Source: Clostridiales bacterium CHKCI006 (GTDB taxonomy: Bacteria > Bacillota_I > Bacilli_A > Erysipelotrichales > Coprobacillaceae). Taken from it: a stretch of DNA of 64,000 bases. Under the pieces are notes generated by a model. That model was not told the DNA's origin and made no database searches. It saw only the letters and a list, made by a program, of their open reading frames with translations. The stretch is from assembly GCA_900018345.1 (NCBI GenBank), contig FCNA01000129.1, forward strand, positions 124,001 to 188,000, in the 5' to 3' direction. The first letter of the stretch is position 1. Every line of letters begins with the position of its first letter. This document shows positions 59,287-64,000 of this stretch, one piece after another. The position numbers were made by a program, and so were the translations under genes.

Positions 59287-60313
59287 GATAGATCAGTATT
59301 GTCTGTCCGATCCTCAGGCGATCCCCCTCCTGAAGATGGTGGGCATGTTCTAAGGGTTGCTTCTCTTCATTCAGCCAGGTCCCATTCGTGCTGGCCAGAT
59401 CCTCCAGATACAGACCATCCGTTTTGGCATAGATGCGGGCATGATGGCGCGACACATTGGCATCAGCCAGGACCAGATCATTATCTGATTCACGTCCAAT
59501 ATGAAAATCAGCCTGCAGCGGGATACTTTGCCCATCCTCATTTTGAAGACAACCATAATGAACTAAAAGCTGCGTCTTATTGGCTGCACTTAATTCGGTC
59601 GTAGCCTGACCTGAAAGATAAGTACTTCTTTCCTCCTGCAAGATTGGACTGGGATGGAAGGCATCATAAAATGAAGGGGACTGTTTGGACTTGCATTCGC
59701 TTCTTTTCCAAAATGAAAAGAAATGCAGTGAACGTTTGGGCTGCGTTTTGAAAGTATTCAAGAAAAAGTCAATCGTAAATGACTGACTTTTTAGTAAGAG
59801 ATACCATTGACTGATCGTTTCATAAGGCACATTCAGATCCGCGTTCTCTAAAAAAGCGAGCGCAAAGCTTTGAAAGGCACGATTCACGGAGAAATCAGGC
59901 ACTTCCAAAGGCAAACTCGCCAGATAAACCTCCAGATTCGTAGGTTCAATAAAGACTTCTTCCAGCTGATAAAGACAGACCGCCTGGCCCAGATCGCGCA
60001 TCTGCGATCCACATGCCTCCAACAACCATTTCACCTGCGCGTAAGTGAAGCGATGCGTACGCACATACTGTTGAAGGCTTTGCAGCCGGCTGGTGTCTGC
60101 ATAGAGGATGTGGCGCGTAGGAATGTGCACGAAAAGGGGCAAATAAGCAGAACTATTCAGATAAAAAACCATCTCTTTGCTTACAAGCCTGGCCTGCGGA
60201 CGCAAATAAATTTCCATATAACCCTGGGGATTAAAAAGGATATGATCGATCACCTGTCTTAACACAAGCATTTTACCTGGTATATTGTCACTGCTCATGG
60301 AATGAGTCAGCAT
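59273..60313 (-). CDS. FHA-domain protein with N-terminal DUF6382-like region
   Basis: This 346-residue cytoplasmic protein begins with a DUF6382-like region (~15-190) typical of FHA proteins in Firmicute secretion loci. A flexible basic stretch follows (205-240), then a C-terminal forkhead-associated domain (HIGRESDNDLVLADANVSRHHARI, STNGTWLNE) that would bind phosphothreonine. It probably reads the phosphorylation state produced by the kinase encoded next. The start is uncertain: ATG 60313 is 13 bases after AAAGGA, while ATG 60271 (MLVLRQVID) has AGG four bases before it. It is the first gene of the secretion operon. Confidence 0.85.
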   Translation of the reverse strand: MLTHSMSSDNIPGKMLVLRQVIDHILFNPQGYMEIYLRPQARLVSKEMVFYLNSSAYLPLFVHIPTRHILYADTSRLQSLQQYVRTHRFTYAQVKWLLEACGSQMRDLGQAVCLYQLEEVFIEPTNLEVYLASLPLEVPDFSVNRAFQSFALAFLENADLNVPYETISQWYLLLKSQSFTIDFFLNTFKTQPKRSLHFFSFWKRSECKSKQSPSFYDAFHPSPILQEERSTYLSGQATTELSAANKTQLLVHYGCLQNEDGQSIPLQADFHIGRESDNDLVLADANVSRHHARIYAKTDGLYLEDLASTNGTWLNEEKQPLEHAHHLQEGDRLRIGQTILIYHAST

Positions 60314-60401
60314 ACAGTATACTTTTTCCTTTCTACCAACTTTATTTCCGTAGTTGATGACGGTTAACGAATGCGATTAAATCGAAATATAGGAGGATGC
60401 C

Positions 60402-60464
60402 TTGGCTGCTTTTGAAAACTTCTTCTTAGACCGTCTTTTTCTAAAACAAAAAGAGCGAATCTAA
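60402..60464 (+). CDS. Possible 20-residue micro-ORF divergent from the secretion locus
   Basis: On the plus strand AGGAGG (60391-60396) precedes a TTG start with a normal spacing, and the frame gives 20 residues (AAFENFFLDRLFLKQKERI after the initiator) before TAA. A weak promoter (TTGATG, 17 bases, TTAAAT) is plausible upstream. It could encode a small regulatory peptide, or be chance. Its end overlaps the terminator of the neighbouring HAD gene. The evidence is thin. Confidence 0.3.
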   Translation: MAAFENFFLDRLFLKQKERI

Positions 60465-60474
60465 GACTCACTCT
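60448..60474 (-). terminator. Intrinsic terminator of the HAD phosphatase gene
   Basis: On the minus strand, arms of ten bases (60465-60474 and 60452-60461, with two G-U pairs) are followed by a short T-run. Confidence 0.72.
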
Positions 60475-61264
60475 CTAAATCATTTAAATACTGTTCGATC
60501 GTTTGCACCACACCCTGATGTTCGTTATCCGGACAATGGTATTTGGCAATCGCTTTGATCGGTTCGACAGCATTGGCCATCGCGTAAGCATGACCTACGG
60601 TTTGCAGCATCTCATAATCATTCATCTGATCACCAAAAGCCATACATTCTTCAGGCTTCAGATGCCATTTTTCCTGAAGAAAACGGATAGCAATGCCTTT
60701 ATTGATGCTCTTGTTTTGAATGTCCATCCACATGTTGCCGCTTGTCACGACCTTCAGATCCGGTGGCAGTTGTTCTGAAATCTCCTCTAAAAAGCGCTCG
60801 ATATGCTCTTCAGGATCGTAGACGGCGACCTTAAAGATCTCATCATCAATCTCTTCTACCGTACGCACATGCTCCACGGCACAGTAGTGCATATTGACAA
60901 CCTCGTCAAAGGCCTCACTGATGTTCTTTAAATAAGCCGCTTTCTTGCCGCTGTACACCATGTAGATCGAAGTATAAGGAGCCAAGATCTGATTCAGCCT
61001 TTTGAGCGTATCGGGTGCGATCACATTGGCATAGAGCTCCTTTTCTCCGTCGACAATGAAACTGCCATTTTCACTAATAAAAACAAAATCATGACTCATT
61101 GGCAAAAAGCGCTGGTACAAACGCTGATACTGATTGCCGCTGGCAATCACAAAACGGATCCCATGGGCTTTCAGGCGCTGATACGTGTCCAAAAATTGCC
61201 ATGCGAATTGTTTATTTGAATCTAAAAAAGTGCCATCCATATCGGTCGCTATTAATTTGATCAT
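60461..61264 (-). CDS. Cof-type HAD-superfamily phosphatase
   Basis: This is a 267-residue sugar-phosphate type phosphatase. It shows motif I ATDMDGTFLD, motif II IASGN, Lys in NKSINKGIAI and motif IV FGDQMNDYEML. The cap domain occupies ~85-185. It is a third family member in this window and not closely similar to the other two. The start follows GGAGG. It is divergent from the 60402 candidate and ends in a terminator. Substrate unknown. Confidence 0.9.
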   Translation of the reverse strand: MIKLIATDMDGTFLDSNKQFAWQFLDTYQRLKAHGIRFVIASGNQYQRLYQRFLPMSHDFVFISENGSFIVDGEKELYANVIAPDTLKRLNQILAPYTSIYMVYSGKKAAYLKNISEAFDEVVNMHYCAVEHVRTVEEIDDEIFKVAVYDPEEHIERFLEEISEQLPPDLKVVTSGNMWMDIQNKSINKGIAIRFLQEKWHLKPEECMAFGDQMNDYEMLQTVGHAYAMANAVEPIKAIAKYHCPDNEHQGVVQTIEQYLNDLESES

Positions 61265-61392
61265 TACATCGTCCTCCGCAAATCATTTTCCTTTTCTTCC
61301 AAAACCAATGTTCGCTTCCCTGCTGGCCAACACCAGCTAAAATCAATGAAAGTCTATCGTTTTCGGTTTAATTTATGCTAAAATAAAAATAG

Positions 61393-61764
61393 CTAGATGG
61401 TTTCTCCGGCGATGATAGCTTCGATATCGGCATCTGTCAAAGAAGTGCCGACAACGTAGTTATGCTCTTTTAAATAGGCCGAGATCATTTGGCGATAAGG
61501 GTGCGATCGGTCGATATCGACCTTAAAGGCCGGACCGCTAAAGGTCTTGTCAAAATATTGACGGACATAGCGAAAGCTCGTATTTCCACCTTTAAATAAA
61601 TTATCTAGAAGCACCCAGCCTTTATAATTTTTCTGATTCAGTTCGGCCGTGATACTTTCCCACTGCTGTGAACTAGAGTGGCAGAAGCGCCGCAGCACTA
61701 AAAAACGATAAGCTGGATCATTGATTTCAAAAATCTCATAATTCTTCGCTAATTCATCACTCAT
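61393..61764 (-). CDS. Hypothetical protein, 123 residues
   Basis: I do not recognise this protein with confidence. It is 123 residues and soluble. The segment NYKGWVLLDNLFKGGNTSFRYV slightly recalls the RnlB-type antitoxin pattern, but I cannot support that. The start ATG 61764 follows TAGGAGATG; the 26-codon upstream extension would cross the promoter region. A TTTTCA/TATAAT promoter is at 61784-61812. It is divergent from the GH32 gene. Confidence 0.6.
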   Translation of the reverse strand: MSDELAKNYEIFEINDPAYRFLVLRRFCHSSSQQWESITAELNQKNYKGWVLLDNLFKGGNTSFRYVRQYFDKTFSGPAFKVDIDRSHPYRQMISAYLKEHNYVVGTSLTDADIEAIIAGETI

Positions 61765-61783
61765 ATTCTCATCTCCTACGGGG

Positions 61784-61812
61784 ATTATACCATTTTTATT
61801 AGCGAATGAAAA
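61784..61812 (-). promoter_or_regulatory. Predicted promoter of the 61393 gene
   Basis: Minus strand TTTTCA (61807-61812), 17 bases, TATAAT (61784-61789). It overlaps the ribosome site of the divergent GH32 gene. Confidence 0.5.
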
Positions 61813-61827
61813 GAAAGGAAGAAGATT

Positions 61828-63144
61828 ATGTCTAGACCGCAATTACATTTCACCCCACGTGATCACTGGATGAACGATCCGAACGGGCTCATCTATTTCA
61901 ATGGAGAATACCATCTTTTCTACCAGTATTTCCCCTACGAAAATGCCTGGGGTACCATGCATTGGGGACACAGTGTTTCCACCGACCTCGTTCATTGGAA
62001 AGATCTTGGGATCGCACTTTACCCCAGCAAGCCCTATGATCGCAACGGTGTTTTCTCAGGCAGCGCAATCGAGATCGATCATCAGATGGTTCTCTACTAT
62101 ACAGGGGTCATCTATACTGCCTACAAAGGAGACGATATCCATCGTCAGGGACCGGATGCCTTTGAAGCCTGTCAGGTCATGCTGACAAGCAAGGATGGCT
62201 ACCATTTCGATAACCAGCAAAAACATATCGTCGTTCCGACATTTGCTGATGATGATCCTATCGGTCATCGCGTCCATACACGTGATCCAAAAGTCTGGAA
62301 ACAGGATGATCGTTATTATATGATCCTTGGCAGCAAGTTCCTGCAGCCAGGGCATACCAAAACCACTGGACAGGTCCTGATCTACGAAAGCCTGGACGGC
62401 CAGCAATGGAGCTATTGTACGCGCGCCTATGACGATACGATCGGAACCATGTGGGAATGTCCGGATTATTTCACTCTTGATCAGCAAGGTATCCTGATCT
62501 TCTCGCCTGAACATATCTACAAAGAAGAATACAACAGTGTCAACATGTGGACCAAAGCCACCTTTGACCCTCATAGTCAAACAATGCAGATCGATCCAGA
62601 AATCCAATTACTGGATTATGGTCGCGATCTTTACGCCAGTCAGACCGCTCTGGATGAACAGGGCAGACGCTTCATGATCAGCTGGATGCGGATGCCTCTT
62701 CCTGATCAGGATCAGGAATGGATCGGTATGATGGCTTATCCACGTCTGGTCAGCTATCATGATCAGACCCTCTATACCACCGTTCATCCACATATTGATG
62801 AATTGTTCACCCAGCCAACAACCACCTTTTCCAGCCGTGAGGCCCGTAAGCTCCTGGTCACCTTACAGGACGGCCAAAGCATCAATATCGGCGGACTGGT
62901 GCTGACATACCAAAATGATCATCTTTTATCTGACCGTACGCAGGTCTTTCCACAAAACCAGATCGGTACGCGCTTTGAAACCCCAACCTTAAACGGCAAA
63001 TGCGAACTGGCCATCTATACCGATCAGTATATTACCGAAATCTATGTCAATTCAGGGCGCTATGTTTTAAGTCAGATCGTCTACGGACAACATGATACCA
63101 TCATCAGTCAAGTGGCTTACCAGATGTTTAAGATTGGCGCTTAA
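61828..63144 (+). CDS. scrB: Glycoside hydrolase family 32, probable sucrose-6-phosphate hydrolase
   Basis: This enzyme splits sucrose 6-phosphate into glucose 6-phosphate and fructose, or acts on related beta-fructosides. The 438-residue protein has the GH32 catalytic nucleophile in WMNDPNG, FSGSA, the transition-state-stabilising RDPK and the acid/base Glu in MWECPDY, then the C-terminal beta-sandwich domain. No signal peptide is present, so it is cytoplasmic and suits a phosphorylated sugar from a PTS. The start follows AAAGGAAG. No sucrose transporter or regulator is adjacent. Confidence 0.92.
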   Translation: MSRPQLHFTPRDHWMNDPNGLIYFNGEYHLFYQYFPYENAWGTMHWGHSVSTDLVHWKDLGIALYPSKPYDRNGVFSGSAIEIDHQMVLYYTGVIYTAYKGDDIHRQGPDAFEACQVMLTSKDGYHFDNQQKHIVVPTFADDDPIGHRVHTRDPKVWKQDDRYYMILGSKFLQPGHTKTTGQVLIYESLDGQQWSYCTRAYDDTIGTMWECPDYFTLDQQGILIFSPEHIYKEEYNSVNMWTKATFDPHSQTMQIDPEIQLLDYGRDLYASQTALDEQGRRFMISWMRMPLPDQDQEWIGMMAYPRLVSYHDQTLYTTVHPHIDELFTQPTTTFSSREARKLLVTLQDGQSINIGGLVLTYQNDHLLSDRTQVFPQNQIGTRFETPTLNGKCELAIYTDQYITEIYVNSGRYVLSQIVYGQHDTIISQVAYQMFKIGA

Positions 63145-63469
63145 ATGCCAGACAACTATAAAGTCCCTGACCTTTGATAGCCGGATAAAAATGAAGCTGA
63201 TAGCTTAAACAAAAGACCTGTATGTCTCGATCATACAGGTCTGCAAGCTGTCTTAATAAGGAGAAACTGCGCTGATAAAAACGGTGATCTCGCAATGAAC
63301 GGGCCATCACGACCGCATAGAGCTGACCGTTCTTTTCCAACATTAGTAGATCCTGCTTTTTGAATGTGGCTAACAGCGGACGGCGACAGGCACCAATCAA
63401 TTCAGGCAGATCAATATCCATAAAAAAAACATCGCGTTCTTCCGGCGACATTTCCAGTAGTCGTTGCAT
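63128..63469 (-). CDS. Hypothetical protein, 113 residues
   Basis: I do not recognise this small soluble protein. It is mixed alpha/beta, with a middle LEKNGQLYAVVMARSL strand pair. The start ATG 63469 follows AGGTGGTGG. Its end overlaps the GH32 gene by 17 bases on the opposite strand. No motif suggests a function. Confidence 0.6.
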   Translation of the reverse strand: MQRLLEMSPEERDVFFMDIDLPELIGACRRPLLATFKKQDLLMLEKNGQLYAVVMARSLRDHRFYQRSFSLLRQLADLYDRDIQVFCLSYQLHFYPAIKGQGLYSCLAFKRQS

Positions 63470-63556
63470 ATTCCACCACCTATCTTTATTATACTGCAAA
63501 AGCAAGTTTTTGTCTCGCTTTTTTGTGTAAAAAGTGTTCGACTTTTAGTAACATTT

Positions 63557-63585
63557 CTGACATTTTCGTCTTTGCTGCATATACT
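63557..63585 (+). promoter_or_regulatory. Promoter of the cysteine synthase gene
   Basis: CTGACA (63557-63562), 17 bases, TATACT (63580-63585). The expected transcript starts near 63592, just before the 63598 hairpin. Confidence 0.75.
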
Positions 63586-63597
63586 AATCTGAAAAAC

Positions 63598-63635
63598 AAC
63601 ATGCAATCAATCGTAAGGATGATTGACTGCATGTT
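63598..63635 (+). promoter_or_regulatory. Long stable hairpin at the 5' end of the cysteine synthase mRNA
   Basis: Arms of 15 bases (63598-63612 and 63621-63635) match with a single mismatch around an eight-base loop. There is no T-run, so it is not a terminator. It lies about six bases after the predicted transcript start and about 15 bases before the ribosome site. It may stabilise the mRNA or regulate it. Confidence 0.6.
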
Positions 63636-63658
63636 ATATGATTCAAGGAGTGATCAAC

Positions 63659-64000
63659 ATGTCTCAAATCCTTCATTCCGTCCTTACAGCGATTGGCCAG
63701 ACCCCACTCATCGATCTCGCCAGTCTGGTTCAAGCCCCCTGTTTTGCCAAGATGGAATTTCTAAACCCCGGTGGCAGCATCAAGGATCGCATCGCCCTAG
63801 AGATGATCCAAGGTGCCATCCAGACCGGACAGTTACAGCCCGGCATGACGATCCTGGAAGCCACTTCGGGAAATACCGGAATTGCCTTAGCCATGGTAGG
63901 CGGTCAGCTGGGCTATCCGGTCACGATCGTGATGCCCGAAAACATGAGCCAGGAACGCCAGCAAATGATCCGTGCTTTTGGTGGCAGGCTCATTTTGACA
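63659..64000 (+). CDS. cysK: Cysteine synthase (O-acetylserine sulfhydrylase), 5' part only
   Basis: This PLP enzyme makes cysteine from O-acetylserine and sulphide. The window shows 114 codons and cuts the gene at its right edge. Family features are present: TAIGQTPLIDLASL, KMEFLNPGGSIKDRIAL with the PLP-binding Lys, TSGNTGIALAMVGG and the VTIVMPENMSQERQ stretch. The ATG follows TCAAGGAGTG. A cystathionine beta-synthase relative cannot be excluded without the C-terminal half. A promoter and a strong 5' hairpin lie upstream. Confidence 0.9.
   Translation, partial: MSQILHSVLTAIGQTPLIDLASLVQAPCFAKMEFLNPGGSIKDRIALEMIQGAIQTGQLQPGMTILEATSGNTGIALAMVGGQLGYPVTIVMPENMSQERQQMIRAFGGRLILT

Noticed and set aside
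61319-61345. GCTGG...CCAGC hairpin before the HAD gene as a regulatory element
   Set aside because: Only five base pairs, no adjoining T-run and not aligned with any promoter; may be chance.
1-64000. Mobile elements, CRISPR arrays, tRNA or rRNA genes
   Set aside because: I saw no transposase or integrase gene, no direct-repeat array and no rRNA signature. tRNA genes were looked for only by eye, so a single tRNA could be missed.

Overview
The window looks like chromosomal core DNA from a spore-forming Bacillota bacterium. Erysipelotrichales or a close relative is my best guess, but that rests on overall protein character, not on a marker gene. Supporting evidence is the spoIIGA-sigE-sigG set beside ftsA/ftsZ, T-box and TPP riboswitches, Rex, CsoR, and TTGACA/TATAAT-type promoters. 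TGA is used as a normal stop (for example at 6492-6494). I see no rRNA, tRNA, insertion sequence, prophage or CRISPR array.

Layout, first half: 1-4186 holds a cut-off DEAD-box helicase, a D-2-hydroxyacid dehydrogenase with an unusual N-terminal domain, and a metallophosphoesterase. 4367-6494 holds an XRE regulator and an LCP-family cell-wall ligase. 6530-11602 is a tightly overlapping minus-strand operon: DUF402 phosphatase, tsaE, tsaB, rimI, tsaD, rex, asnS. 11778-13847 holds thiT under a TPP riboswitch, divergent from ackA. 13877-17049 holds a MazF-like protein, a TPR plus cold-shock-like protein and a ZIP transporter. 17046-21699 holds a tryptophan-type ABC uptake operon with two consecutive promoter/T-box/lipoprotein modules. 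21696-28959 holds small-molecule enzymes (HAD, a broken HIT gene, a frameshifted NIF3 gene, pyrC, a hydrolase, map).

Layout, second half: 29034-39315 is metal homeostasis and regulators: feoAB under a palindromic operator, a degenerate ADP-ribosylglycohydrolase, a CtpE-like P-type ATPase, yitT and a Crp/Fnr regulator sharing a palindrome, and copA-csoR with a CsoR operator. 39408-49491 is one co-directional minus-strand block of division, wall and sporulation genes: ftsW, murG, murB, divIB, ftsA, ftsZ, spoIIGA, sigE, sigG, ymxH, then a ROK kinase. Directly upstream of ftsW, at 49519-60313, lies a WXG100 (type VII-like) secretion locus: an FHA protein, a transmembrane Ser/Thr kinase with intact catalytic residues, a large Ig-like membrane protein, a reduced EssC ATPase, a YukD-like protein, two WXG100 proteins and a lipoprotein. 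The right end has a Cof-type HAD, a GH32 sucrose-6-phosphate hydrolase and the start of a cysteine synthase.

Most interesting points: the secretion locus, where an apparently active kinase has the topology of the pseudokinase EssB; an internal start in copA that could yield a separate CopZ-like chaperone; a terminator hairpin that contains the ribosome-binding site and start codon of the ZIP gene; duplicated Trp T-box modules, and an insertion in the partner ATPase; a dehydrogenase fused to a domain resembling an ABC-3C middle component; and sporulation-type promoters before spoIIGA and sigG. All functional calls come from reading motifs by eye; no database search was run.
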